Shown here piece after piece: positions 1 through 7,235 of a stretch of 36,689 nt of DNA. The stretch's first letter is position 1. Each line of letters begins with the position of its first letter. The position numbers and the translations under genes are program-made. Location: the NCBI GenBank assembly GCA_964567665.1, contig CAZMNN010000024.1, positions 1 through 36,689 of the forward strand, given 5' to 3'. Under the pieces are notes generated by a model. It was not told where the DNA came from, ran no database searches, and worked only from the letters and a program-made list of their open reading frames with translations. This DNA comes from UBA1731 sp964567665. Its GTDB lineage: Bacteria > Verrucomicrobiota > Kiritimatiellia > RFP12 > UBA1067.

Positions 1-426
1 GGGACTGTGCGGCGGATCGATTGCCCGTCCAGGCGCATCCGCGCGCAGATAGCCCCACCCGGCGGCCTCGGTTCGGACGGCCAGCACGCGAATCGTCCGC
101 CCGTCATCCGCGACGCGCGCACCCGGCAGCGTCCCGTCCTTCACGACGAGCGCGTAGTTCCACGGAGACTTCGGACGGATCTCCCACTTCGGGAAGTCGG
201 CGCCGCCACCGGCGTTCGTCAGCCAGTCGCTCTGGCCGATGTCGCGATAGAGTTCTTCGGCGTGCCCCGTCAGGCCGGCCGCCTGACGTTCGAGCCGCGT
301 GCGCAACGCCCCTTCCGGGCGAACGCGCCCCAGGGGCAGGATTTCAAGGGCATTGTCGCGCAGGGATTCAGCCGCACCACAGATGCCGCACGTCAAAAGA
401 ACCAACAGGAAGAAGAGTTTGTTCAT
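1..426 (-). CDS. Partial secreted protein with GH127 (DUF1680)-like sequence, cut by left edge
   Basis: The reading frame is open from ATG 426 to the window edge: 142 codons without a stop. The N-terminus is a signal peptide (MNKLFFLLVLLTCGICGAAE, cleavage near residue 19). Residues 28-54 contain ILPLGRVRPEGALRTRL and AAGLTGHAEELY, which resemble the start of GH127/DUF1680 beta-L-arabinofuranosidase-like proteins. Residues about 79-95 (PKWEIRPKSPWNYALVV) and the closing DPPHSP resemble the C-terminal beta-sandwich of the same family. The roughly 400 residues of catalytic barrel that normally lie between are absent, so this is either a miniature relative or a deletion remnant. The start is backed by a TGATAGAAT extended -10 ending 7 bases before the ATG and by the signal peptide. 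There is no Shine-Dalgarno sequence. The gene is 148 bases after the Na/phosphate cotransporter stop. The family link is from memory of motifs and is moderate. Confidence 0.6.
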   Translation of the reverse strand, partial: MNKLFFLLVLLTCGICGAAESLRDNALEILPLGRVRPEGALRTRLERQAAGLTGHAEELYRDIGQSDWLTNAGGGADFPKWEIRPKSPWNYALVVKDGTLPGARVADDGRTIRVLAVRTEAAGWGYLRADAPGRAIDPPHSP

Positions 427-433
427 GCGCACC

Positions 434-442
434 ATTCTATCA
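434..442 (-). promoter_or_regulatory. Extended -10 promoter, leaderless type
   Basis: The minus strand reads TGATAGAAT, matching the extended -10 form TG-N-TATAAT with one mismatch. Transcription would start near 427, one base before the ATG at 426. No -35 hexamer is visible at 17 bases. The same nine bases occur upstream of lpxK. This is a prediction from sequence only. Confidence 0.4.
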
Positions 443-574
443 AATCTTGTGCGACGGCGCATTTCCAAGGCAGCCTAAGGACTTTTTGCCGCCAACCCCT
501 TACAAGTCACCGGTGGCTTCGGAGGGGAATCCGCTGCACCCGATCCATGCCGGTGCACTTTGCGGCAACCGGCG

Positions 575-2299
575 TCAGTCCTTCCTGGCACCGGACGGCT
601 GCTTGCCGCCCGCAAGCGTTTCCGCGATGTTCAGATAGTATGCGCGGACGCGCTCGTATGCGTTTATGATATCCAGTTCGCCGAGAACACGCAGCGGCGA
701 ATCCGGATCGTCCGGCCCGATGCGCCCAAGCTGGGTGCGACGGCAATCGCGGATGAACGCACCTATTGAGCGCGACTCGGACTGCACCGCCTCTATGTCT
801 ATCGGCGGACGCGGTGACCTTATCCACGGCGACACCTTCTCCGCGAACGCGAACACGCGGTCGTGTACGTTCAGCAGCAGCGACACGGAGACGTCGGACA
901 TCTCAAGTCCCTTGCTCTGCAGCCGCTTCACGACCTTGAGTATCTGCGCCGCCTCGTCGGAGATGGACTCCAGCTCATCCGTAAGCCTGAGCAGACGACG
1001 CGCCCGCTCCGCGACATCCTGCGGAAGTCGTTTCGTCATTATGCTGCCGAGAAACTCCGTTACCTCGCGCTGGACGTTGTCGAGAATGCCCTCCCTGCGG
1101 ACAATGTGATGCTCGTCCCTCTCGTCCGATTCGCCCGCCACGACCCTGCGGGCGCACTGCAGAAGATCGATGTCGGATTCGCGCATGAACGCGATTTCGA
1201 GAAGCGCCTGGTCACAGGCTATCACCGGCGAGAGCTTAACGCCGAGCTTGAGCGCAGAGAGATGCGGCTTCTCCTCCTCCTTCTGCGGGATGATCTTCTC
1301 GATCAGCGCGGCGAACGGCTTCACGATCGGGAAGAACAGGACGCCGCGCAGTATCGAGAATATCGAATCCGTGACGGCTATCGGCGCCATTACGCCAAGC
1401 AGCATCGGGCCTTTCGCCGTTTCGGTCACCATGTTCCAGTTCGGGAACATCCACTTGCCCATCGGCACGAAGACCGGAAGGACGAACGGCAGGAAAATCA
1501 GCGAGCCGATTACGTTCGAAAGCGTATGCGCGAGCGCCGTGCGCTTCGCCGAGGCGGTGCCGCCGATGGCGGCGAGCCACGCCGTCATCGTGGTGCCGAT
1601 GTTCGCGCCGAAGAGGATCGCTATCGCCATCTCATACGTTATCAGCCGCTGGGACGCAAGCGTCATGCCTATCGCTATCGATGCGGCGGAACTCTGTATC
1701 ACGGCGGTGAAGGCTGCGGCCACCAGCGCAACAAGCGCTACCTCGCCAAGCGTCGTCGCGCCCATCCGCGTGAACGCCGCCTGTATGTCCGGGTTCTGCC
1801 GGATCGGCAGCACACCCTTGGACATGAAGTACATTCCGAGGAACACAAGCCCAAGCCCCAATATGCCAAGCCCGACGTTGTGGACTGTCTCGCGCTTGAG
1901 GAAGAAGAAGCACTGGTCGAAGAAGTACAGCATACCGCCGACGAAAATGCCGGTGAGGCCAAGCACCTGAGGATCCGGCGCAAACGCGACGATCCACACC
2001 GTCGCCGTGGTGCCGATGTTCGCGCCGATGATGGCGTTTATCGCCTGCGGCAGCGACATCAGCCCCGATGACACGAAACCGACAAGCATCACGGTGATGA
2101 TGGAGGACGACTGCACCAGGATCGTCGATATGATTCCGGTGCCGACGCCCGCAATGCGGTGCGTCGTCGCAAGCGCCATGAAACGGCGCAGCTCTTCGCC
2201 GGCCACGGCCTGAAGCCCGTCCGAAAGGTGCTTCATTCCGAGGAGGAATGCGCCCAGTCCGCCGCCGACCGTCAAAATGCTCAAGGCTATCTCTTTCAT
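575..2299 (-). CDS. Na+/phosphate cotransporter family protein with PhoU-like C-terminal domain
   Basis: This 574-residue inner-membrane protein belongs to the NptA/PhoU-domain Na/Pi cotransporter family, which imports or balances phosphate with sodium. The N-terminal half (about 1-330) is a chain of hydrophobic helices in two related halves. Each half carries the family signature: TILVQSSSIITV near residue 60 with ANIGTT near 92, and VIQSSAASIAIG near 202 with GANIGTTMTAW near 232. Residues about 360-560 are a charged helical region of PhoU type, thought to sit in the cytoplasm. The start ATG has TAGGA five bases upstream. The gene follows uvrC by 52 bases and is probably co-transcribed with it. 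The length is normal for the family. No clear terminator follows the stop. Confidence 0.9.
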   Translation of the reverse strand: MKEIALSILTVGGGLGAFLLGMKHLSDGLQAVAGEELRRFMALATTHRIAGVGTGIISTILVQSSSIITVMLVGFVSSGLMSLPQAINAIIGANIGTTATVWIVAFAPDPQVLGLTGIFVGGMLYFFDQCFFFLKRETVHNVGLGILGLGLVFLGMYFMSKGVLPIRQNPDIQAAFTRMGATTLGEVALVALVAAAFTAVIQSSAASIAIGMTLASQRLITYEMAIAILFGANIGTTMTAWLAAIGGTASAKRTALAHTLSNVIGSLIFLPFVLPVFVPMGKWMFPNWNMVTETAKGPMLLGVMAPIAVTDSIFSILRGVLFFPIVKPFAALIEKIIPQKEEEKPHLSALKLGVKLSPVIACDQALLEIAFMRESDIDLLQCARRVVAGESDERDEHHIVRREGILDNVQREVTEFLGSIMTKRLPQDVAERARRLLRLTDELESISDEAAQILKVVKRLQSKGLEMSDVSVSLLLNVHDRVFAFAEKVSPWIRSPRPPIDIEAVQSESRSIGAFIRDCRRTQLGRIGPDDPDSPLRVLGELDIINAYERVRAYYLNIAETLAGGKQPSGARKD

Positions 2300-2351
2300 G
2301 CTGTCCTACGTTGTTTTGTGTTTTCGGTTTTCATCCGTCGTTTGCGGTCGG

Positions 2352-3821
2352 TCATCCTCCAACCGCCGTACAGGCATTCTTCACCTGCTCCGCTATGGCG
2401 GCATTCACGCCGGCCGCCGCCGATATCTCGCCGATTGAGGCTTTCGCTATGCCCCGCGTCGAACGGAACCGCTTCAGCAGCGCAATTTTCTTCGCCGCGC
2501 CTATTCCGGGAATCTCATCGAGAACGGACTCCCTGATCGTCCGCTGACGCAGCGACCTGTGGTACGTGATCGCGAAACGGTGAGCCTCGTCACGCAGACG
2601 CGTAGCCACGAACAGCCCCTGCGAATCGCGTGGCAGGCATACGTCTCCGCGCTCGTCGTCGGTGACAAGTATCTCCATCCTCTCCGCGAGGCCAACCGTG
2701 GGGATGTCGTTGATGCCCAGTTCCGCAAGCACCGCACGGACGGCACGGAGCTGCGTAATGCCGCCGTCGCAGATGAGAAGATCAGCGCGAGGCGACTTTG
2801 CCGTCAGCGTCGATTCAGGGCCGTATCTGCGCCTTATGACCTCGGCCATGCTGCGCGGATCATCCGCGCCCTCTACCGTCTCGATCTTGAAATGGCGATA
2901 GTATCTGCGGTCTGGAAGCCCGTCGACCGCAACCACAAGCGATGCGACTGAATGTGTTCCGAAGAGATTGGAGATGTCCACGCACTCAATGACGTGCGGC
3001 GGTGCGGGAAGCTTCAAGGCCGCTGCAAGCTCCTCCAGTCCATTCATGGCGTCCTGTCTGCTCGCCTCCGGAGACTTCCGAACAAAGTGCCGCTTCGTCA
3101 TCTCACGCAATGCGCCTATCGTATCCCGCAGCCGGGCGGCCTTTTCGTAATCGCTCTCCGCTGCGGCGGACTCCATCTCCTTCACAAGGTCTTCAATCAG
3201 CTGAGGGCGTCCGCCTCGCAGGAACGAACAGGCTTCGTTGAAGCGTTCCCGGTAGTCCTCCGCCGATATTCTTCCAAGGCATGGCGCGGTGCAGAACCGA
3301 ATCTTGTCCGCCATGCAGTGTCTCTTCGCCTCCGCATCGGGGATTATGCATCTGCATCCGCGCAGACCGAAGCGCTTCTCCACAAAGTCCTTCGCCGCAC
3401 GGACGACCGGCGCCGACGGGAACGGTCCGAAATAGAACGCTCCGTCGTCGCGGACGATGCGGCACGTGGTGAACATCGGAAAGTCGAGGGTCGGATCTGC
3501 CCGCAGAGCCAGATACCGCTTGTCGTCCCGCATCAGTATGTTGAAGTGCGGCTTGTACCGCTTGATGAGTGCCGCCTCTGTGAGCAGAGCCTCGGCCTCG
3601 TTCTTCACCGTCATGAACTCGAAATCGGCCACGGTGTGCACCATCGACCTGACCTTCGGCGCGTGCTTCGCGCCGGGGCGAAAATAGCTGCGTACGCGAT
3701 TGCGCAGGTTTTTCGCCTTGCCGATGTATATGATTGTTCCACGGACGTCGCGCATAAGGTAGCAGCCTGGTCTGTCTGGCAGGGTCTTCAGCCTCTCTCT
3801 CAGCGCGTCCGTCAACTTCAC
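2352..3821 (-). CDS. uvrC: Excinuclease ABC subunit UvrC, short form
   Basis: UvrC makes both incisions in nucleotide excision repair after recruitment by UvrB. Domains in order: GIY-YIG nuclease at about 15-95 (GTIIYIGKAKNLRNR, NEAEALLTEAALIKRYKP); a cysteine cluster that fits the 4Fe-4S site (C156/C158, C169, C177, C181); the UvrB-binding UVR helix pair at about 211-240; the RNase H-like nuclease from 277 (ECVDISNLFGTHSVAS, LLICDGG, DEAHRFAITYHRSLR); and two helix-hairpin-helix motifs at the end (IPGIGAAKKIALLKRF). The protein has 489 residues, against about 610 in E. coli. The missing part is the linker between UVR and the RNase H domain, here only about 40 residues. The start is a GTG; no in-frame ATG lies upstream. 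Stop and next gene are 52 bases apart. Confidence 0.93.
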   Translation of the reverse strand: MKLTDALRERLKTLPDRPGCYLMRDVRGTIIYIGKAKNLRNRVRSYFRPGAKHAPKVRSMVHTVADFEFMTVKNEAEALLTEAALIKRYKPHFNILMRDDKRYLALRADPTLDFPMFTTCRIVRDDGAFYFGPFPSAPVVRAAKDFVEKRFGLRGCRCIIPDAEAKRHCMADKIRFCTAPCLGRISAEDYRERFNEACSFLRGGRPQLIEDLVKEMESAAAESDYEKAARLRDTIGALREMTKRHFVRKSPEASRQDAMNGLEELAAALKLPAPPHVIECVDISNLFGTHSVASLVVAVDGLPDRRYYRHFKIETVEGADDPRSMAEVIRRRYGPESTLTAKSPRADLLICDGGITQLRAVRAVLAELGINDIPTVGLAERMEILVTDDERGDVCLPRDSQGLFVATRLRDEAHRFAITYHRSLRQRTIRESVLDEIPGIGAAKKIALLKRFRSTRGIAKASIGEISAAAGVNAAIAEQVKNACTAVGG

Positions 3822-3828
3822 AACCCCA

Positions 3829-3993
3829 TCATGCCGCCATCCATGCAGCCGCGCCGTGAGAGACGGAAACCGTCACCTCGCCTCCTGAACGCCTTGCGGT
3901 TGTCATGGCGCTTTCGGAAGAGACACACAAACCCACGGCGACAATCCCAACGGATCTGGTCGCAGTCACCAAAACGGGTATGGCATCTCTCAT
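3829..3993 (-). CDS. Possible 54-residue leader ORF before uvrC
   Basis: An ATG at 3993 opens a 54-codon frame ending in TGA eight bases before the uvrC GTG. The predicted transcription start from the TGGTATAAT box is about 3998, so this ATG would be the first codon on an almost leaderless message. The product begins MRDAIPVLVTATRSVGIVAV and ends HGAAAWMAA. I recognise no family. Termination just before the uvrC start would allow translational coupling to its weak GTG. It may equally be a chance frame in the uvrC leader, and no homology can be claimed. Confidence 0.22.
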   Translation of the reverse strand: MRDAIPVLVTATRSVGIVAVGLCVSSESAMTTARRSGGEVTVSVSHGAAAWMAA

Positions 3994-4004
3994 AATTGCG
4001 TTGT

Positions 4005-4013
4005 ATTATACCA
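4005..4013 (-). promoter_or_regulatory. Extended -10 promoter for uvrC unit
   Basis: The minus strand reads TGGTATAAT, a perfect extended -10. It lies directly after the T-tract of the preceding terminator, so the uvrC unit restarts transcription as soon as the SUMF1 gene ends. The start would be about 3998, leaving a 177-base stretch before the uvrC GTG. The -35 region overlaps the terminator stem and has no match to TTGACA. Confidence 0.5.
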
Positions 4014-4038
4014 AAAAGCCGCCCCGCGATGGGGCGGC
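4013..4038 (-). terminator. Rho-independent terminator after the SUMF1-type gene
   Basis: On the minus strand the 8-bp perfect stem GCCGCCCC / GGGGCGGC (4018-4025 with 4031-4038) has a 5-base loop and is followed by TTTTT. It begins about 50 bases after the stop at 4089. Confidence 0.9.
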
Positions 4039-4088
4039 TCGCCAAAACTGCGCTTGAAAGCGCCAGCGGCAACAGTATGCCATGGGGG

Positions 4089-5456
4089 CTACTTGGTCTG
4101 CACACGCATGAACCCGGAAGCGCCATCGGGAATGGAAACGACAAGCGTCACAGTGCCGTCCCCGTTCAGCGTTGCCGATGTCGGCTCTATGCGCTCCGTT
4201 TCGCCGCCCAATGTGCTGGAGTGCATGACCACAAACGATTCGGGATTCACATCGCCTGACGCCATCGTCACCGCAACCGTCAACGTGACAATTCGTTCGG
4301 GATTTGCAGGAGCGTCCATTGTGCCAAGTCCTCCTGACGAACCCGCCCCCGTGGAAGTGCGCTCAGAATTGATGGACAGCCCCTTGATGTGCAACGATTC
4401 CACCTGTCCGCTTGAGATCTCTCCACTTGACCCATTCGCCGCCACAGTTACATCTCCAGCCAGACGAAAGCCTGTGCCTGTATGGATGGCAGATGCTGAC
4501 AACATCAATCTGTATGCTGATGTACAATATCTTCCAGTCCGCCCCCAATGACCGCCACGATAAATGCGTCCCTCTCCGGATGAATCACCTATGGGATCAG
4601 TCCCATACGCAAGATCACCGTACCAGTCCAAACACCATTCAGCGACATTCCCATGCATATCGTAGAGTCCCCAAGCGTTCGGTTTGTACATTCCCACAAT
4701 AGTGTGCGCCAAGTTATACCCGCCCTTGCCGTCACTTCTGTTTGCAAAATATCGCCCCACCAGCACCAAATCGCTCAACTGCGAGCCGCCATTGTTGTAT
4801 TTCGAGTCCGTTCCCGCACGGCAAGCATACTCCCACTGGGCCTCCGTTGGAAGATCGACTGTTAACCCCGTCTTCGCCCTGATGCGTCCGACAAACGAAT
4901 CTTTGTCAACCGATGTGACGGTAGGCCAATTGTTCGTATCGGATGAACCGCGAACCATTTCCCACGACGCGCAAACCGGCCGAGATTCCCCATAAGGGTT
5001 AGCAGGAAAATCACCCTCTATTTTTGCGGTTGGATTAGTGCCGGTCACGAGTTCATACTGCTTCTGCGTGACCTCGAAGACGCCCATGTAGAACGGCTTC
5101 GTCAGCGTGACGCGATGCGATTCGTCCGACTGATCGTCCCCCATGATGAACGACCCCGCCTCGACGCGGCGCAGGACGAGCTTCGTCGTCTTGTACTCGT
5201 CCGTCCATCCGTCGTCCGTCGGAACTGCGTCGAGGTAGGAGATGGGGTACGACTTGGCAGCCGCGCCGCCGGACAGATCTATGACGCAGTAAAGTGCATC
5301 CTTCTCCGCCGCACGTGAAGACAACCCAAGCATAGGCAGACTGCAAATCGCCGCCATTACCGCCAATTTTGCCACATTTCCAGCCAATTCAGCAACCTTA
5401 AACTTGGCATATTTCATAATCTCGCTTTTGGCGACATAACCGACTTTTTCTTTCAT
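4089..5456 (-). CDS. Secreted SUMF1/formylglycine-generating-enzyme-like protein with C-terminal beta module
   Basis: This 455-residue protein has an N-terminal export signal (hydrophobic LAVMAAICSLPMLGL, cleavage near residue 50). Residues about 94-330 form a SUMF1-type fold: VEAGSFIMG and YMGVFEVTQKQY, LPTEAQWEYACRAGT, GLYDMHGNVAEWCLDWYG, RIYRGGHWG, and TGTGFRLAG. In the segment that carries the two catalytic cysteines of true formylglycine-generating enzymes only one cysteine is kept (GRYCTSAYR), so sulfatase activation is doubtful and a binding or structural role is more likely. Residues 331-455 are a Ser/Gly-rich linker and a beta-rich module ending GFMRVQTK, typical of secreted PVC proteins. 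An alternative start is the ATG at 5417 (residue 14), which leaves a tidier signal peptide. It is a single-gene unit with its own promoter and terminator. Confidence 0.82.
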   Translation of the reverse strand: MKEKVGYVAKSEIMKYAKFKVAELAGNVAKLAVMAAICSLPMLGLSSRAAEKDALYCVIDLSGGAAAKSYPISYLDAVPTDDGWTDEYKTTKLVLRRVEAGSFIMGDDQSDESHRVTLTKPFYMGVFEVTQKQYELVTGTNPTAKIEGDFPANPYGESRPVCASWEMVRGSSDTNNWPTVTSVDKDSFVGRIRAKTGLTVDLPTEAQWEYACRAGTDSKYNNGGSQLSDLVLVGRYFANRSDGKGGYNLAHTIVGMYKPNAWGLYDMHGNVAEWCLDWYGDLAYGTDPIGDSSGEGRIYRGGHWGRTGRYCTSAYRLMLSASAIHTGTGFRLAGDVTVAANGSSGEISSGQVESLHIKGLSINSERTSTGAGSSGGLGTMDAPANPERIVTLTVAVTMASGDVNPESFVVMHSSTLGGETERIEPTSATLNGDGTVTLVVSIPDGASGFMRVQTK

Positions 5457-5510
5457 TGTATGATAACTTTCGTTTGCTCTTCCGTTTTTCTTTTCTCTTT
5501 TGAGCCGTGT

Positions 5511-5539
5511 ATTATCGCAAATCGGAATTGTGCATACAA
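5511..5539 (-). promoter_or_regulatory. Promoter of the SUMF1-type gene
   Basis: On the minus strand a -35-like TTGTAT (5534-5539) and a -10 GATAAT (5511-5516) are 17 bases apart. The -10 is preceded by TGC, giving the extended form. An A-tract of ten (5551-5560) followed by a T-run lies just upstream and could act as an UP element. The start would be near 5504, giving a leader of about 48 bases. Confidence 0.5.
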
Positions 5540-5642
5540 GCGAAAAAATGTTTTTTTTTTATTCTATATTTGGAAGTTATGAATGGCGATTTTTGATGCT
5601 TTTGCAGCCCCTTTCCCAACTTCATTTCTGTCAGGGGATGCA

Positions 5643-5682
5643 GGACAGAAGGTGACTGTCCTCAACGCGGCGGCGTTGAGGA
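5643..5682. repeat. Two adjoining inverted repeats (possible structured RNA or protein site)
   Basis: A perfect 10-bp stem TCCTCAACGC / GCGTTGAGGA (5659-5668 with 5673-5682) has a 4-base loop. Directly before it, GGACAG (5643-5648) pairs with CTGTCC (5656-5661). The two stems share bases 5659-5661, so they are mutually exclusive at the base of the hairpin, as in a switch. Neither is followed by a T-run on either strand, which argues against a simple terminator. Confidence 0.5.
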
Positions 5683-5836
5683 TTCAAAGGGTACTTTTCG
5701 ACTTGCCGATTTATTGTGGAAGATGATTTTCTGCCACCGAAATCACTGAACCGAACTGCACCAGACGCCGAAAAGAATTCGTCCGCAACGTAATCCTACA
5801 AATTGCCGAAGATTTATGTTTCAACAGGCGCAGAGA

Positions 5837-5888
5837 GGGGGACGGGATCCCTATGGTGGTAGTGCGTGGTGGTGGGGGGGCATGGGGG
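5837..5888 (+). other. G-rich tract with quadruplex potential
   Basis: The plus strand has runs of five (5837), three (5844), seven (5874) and five (5884) G, with several GG pairs between them. Four G-runs of at least three within 52 bases could fold as a G-quadruplex, although one loop is long. On the transcribed minus strand the same tract is C-rich and lies about 50 bases after the lpxK stop, where a Rho loading site could be. Confidence 0.45.
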
Positions 5889-5940
5889 CAAGATAAACAA
5901 CCCCAAAACCTGCGAATCCTGCAAAAAACTATGCGTCCTC

Positions 5941-7143
5941 TTATGCCTTGGATCTAACCGAAGGCATATTTGAGGATTCGAGATGGCATATGCGGTTTAC
6001 CGCAGCGGTGAAGTTCTCCGCGCCTTTCAATATCTCAATGTCCACGCGCAGATAGTAGCACGGAACCGGCGTAGTTTCAAGGCGCGGGAAGCGCACCGCA
6101 TCCTTCTCGGTGGTGATCAGCGCATCCGCGCCAAGATCGGAGGTCTTGTTCAGGGCGTAGATTATCTCGCTTGTGGCATACCGGTGATGGTCGGCGTACC
6201 GTTCGCACCAGATGACCTTTGCGCCAAGACGACGAAGCGAATCCTCAAACCCCTGCGGCACGGCGATGCCGGAGAGCGTTGTCAGCGTCTTGCCCTTGAG
6301 CCATTCGAGCGGCAGCTCCTCGCGGCTCCACACATCCTTGAGCAGACGAGGCGCGTGGCGACATTCGATTATCTCCGCCCTGTCGTTCAGTTCGCGGATA
6401 CGGGAGACGACGGCATCCGTGTCGCCGTCGGACTTCGTGAGGAAGATCACGTCCGCACGGGCGATGTGCTTTGCCGGCTCTCTCAGGACACCACGCGGAA
6501 GCATATGTCCGTTGCCGAATGGATTTGTCTTGTCGACAAGCACAATCTCAAGCGAATGCTTCAGCTTCTGGTACTGGAAACCGTCATCCAGGATAAGCGT
6601 GTCGCACCCATAGCGCCTGATGGCCCACCTCCCGGCCTTCACCCGGTTGCGGTCAACAAGCACGCACACGCCTGGCAGGTTGGACGCAAGCATATACGGC
6701 TCGTCACCCCCAGTCTCAGAATCGAGCAGCACATGCCGTCCGTCAGATACGACAAGCGGCGGATCTATCACCTGGGTGAATGTGCGCTTCCACCACGGCG
6801 CCTCCTTGCGGCGGTAGCCACGCGACAGGATCGCCACCTTCCGTCCGGACGCCGCAAGCTCCCTTGCAAACTTCTCGGTCACAGGCGTCTTTCCGGTTCC
6901 GCCCGCCGTCACGTTCCCGATGGATATCACCTGACATCCAAGCGGGAACCGGCGAAGTATTCCAAGGCTGTAGAACCAGTAGCGCGTGGCGACGATGAAG
7001 CGGAAAAGGCATGAGAACGCATACAGCAGCGCAAGCAATGCACGAATCGGCGCAGGCTGGTTTCTGTCTGCGCCGGGCTGCTGGATGATCTTCACAAGAT
7101 AGTGCTCCAGCCGCTCTATCCCGCTTACCTTTGCTTTCCTCAT
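5941..7143 (-). CDS. lpxK: Tetraacyldisaccharide 4'-kinase LpxK
   Basis: LpxK phosphorylates the 4' position of the lipid A disaccharide at the inner membrane, the sixth step of lipid A synthesis. The 400-residue protein has an N-terminal hydrophobic helix (about 32-52), the P-loop GNVTAGGTGKTP at 76-87, the LSRGYRRK segment, GDEPYMLA, the DDGFQY motif, and the late ALITTEKDAVR motif. The start is the ATG at 7143. The longer GTG frame at 7203 would run through the upstream inverted repeat and is less likely. There is no Shine-Dalgarno sequence, but a TGATAGAAT box ends 8 bases before the ATG, so the message may be leaderless. Together with kdsD it shows an LPS-bearing outer membrane. Confidence 0.93.
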   Translation of the reverse strand: MRKAKVSGIERLEHYLVKIIQQPGADRNQPAPIRALLALLYAFSCLFRFIVATRYWFYSLGILRRFPLGCQVISIGNVTAGGTGKTPVTEKFARELAASGRKVAILSRGYRRKEAPWWKRTFTQVIDPPLVVSDGRHVLLDSETGGDEPYMLASNLPGVCVLVDRNRVKAGRWAIRRYGCDTLILDDGFQYQKLKHSLEIVLVDKTNPFGNGHMLPRGVLREPAKHIARADVIFLTKSDGDTDAVVSRIRELNDRAEIIECRHAPRLLKDVWSREELPLEWLKGKTLTTLSGIAVPQGFEDSLRRLGAKVIWCERYADHHRYATSEIIYALNKTSDLGADALITTEKDAVRFPRLETTPVPCYYLRVDIEILKGAENFTAAVNRICHLESSNMPSVRSKA

Positions 7144-7151
7144 TGGCGGAT

Positions 7152-7160
7152 ATTCTATCA
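7152..7160 (-). promoter_or_regulatory. Extended -10 promoter of lpxK
   Basis: The minus strand reads TGATAGAAT, identical to the site before the gene at the left edge. The start would be near 7145, two bases before the lpxK ATG. No -35 box is seen; that region is occupied by the inverted repeat at 7163-7200. Confidence 0.42.
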
Positions 7161-7162
7161 CA

Positions 7163-7200
7163 TCCGTCCATCGCCGCACGTTGGCGCGACGATGGACGGA
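7163..7200. repeat. 11-bp perfect inverted repeat upstream of lpxK
   Basis: TCCGTCCATCG (7163-7173) and CGATGGACGGA (7190-7200) are perfect complements with a 16-base spacer. It sits between the GH2 stop and the lpxK promoter box. Without a T-tract it is not a canonical terminator. It could be a Rho-assisted 3' end for the GH2 message or an operator covering the lpxK -35 region. Confidence 0.55.
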
Positions 7201-7235
7201 CACATGAAATCTACCGTTCGCCGCCTATCGCCGCA

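Larger units (their letters stand above)
5457..5940. other. Gene-free interval between SUMF1-type gene and lpxK
   Basis: No frame on either strand looks coding. From right to left it holds the lpxK 3' flank, which shows no hairpin terminator, only an unstructured T-run; a G-rich tract on the plus strand (5837-5888); a plain stretch; a compact hairpin element (5643-5682); an A/T-tract; and the SUMF1 promoter. The base composition is richer in A+T than the flanking genes. Confidence 0.6.

Noticed and set aside
427..574. Terminator after the Na/phosphate cotransporter
   Set aside because: Only a 6-bp GCCGGT/ACCGGC pair with a 13-base loop and no T-run; too weak to call.
7..669. Plus-strand frames at the left edge (220 and 205 codons)
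   Set aside because: They are antisense to a frame with a clear signal peptide and GH127-like motifs, and run on into the cotransporter gene.
3818..4144. Minus-strand frame of 108 codons before uvrC
   Set aside because: It crosses the strong terminator at 4013-4038 and the end of the SUMF1 gene. Its composition is unlike its neighbours.
7144..7203. GTG start for lpxK at 7203
   Set aside because: The added 20 residues encode the inverted repeat and promoter region; LpxK proteins usually start near the chosen ATG.
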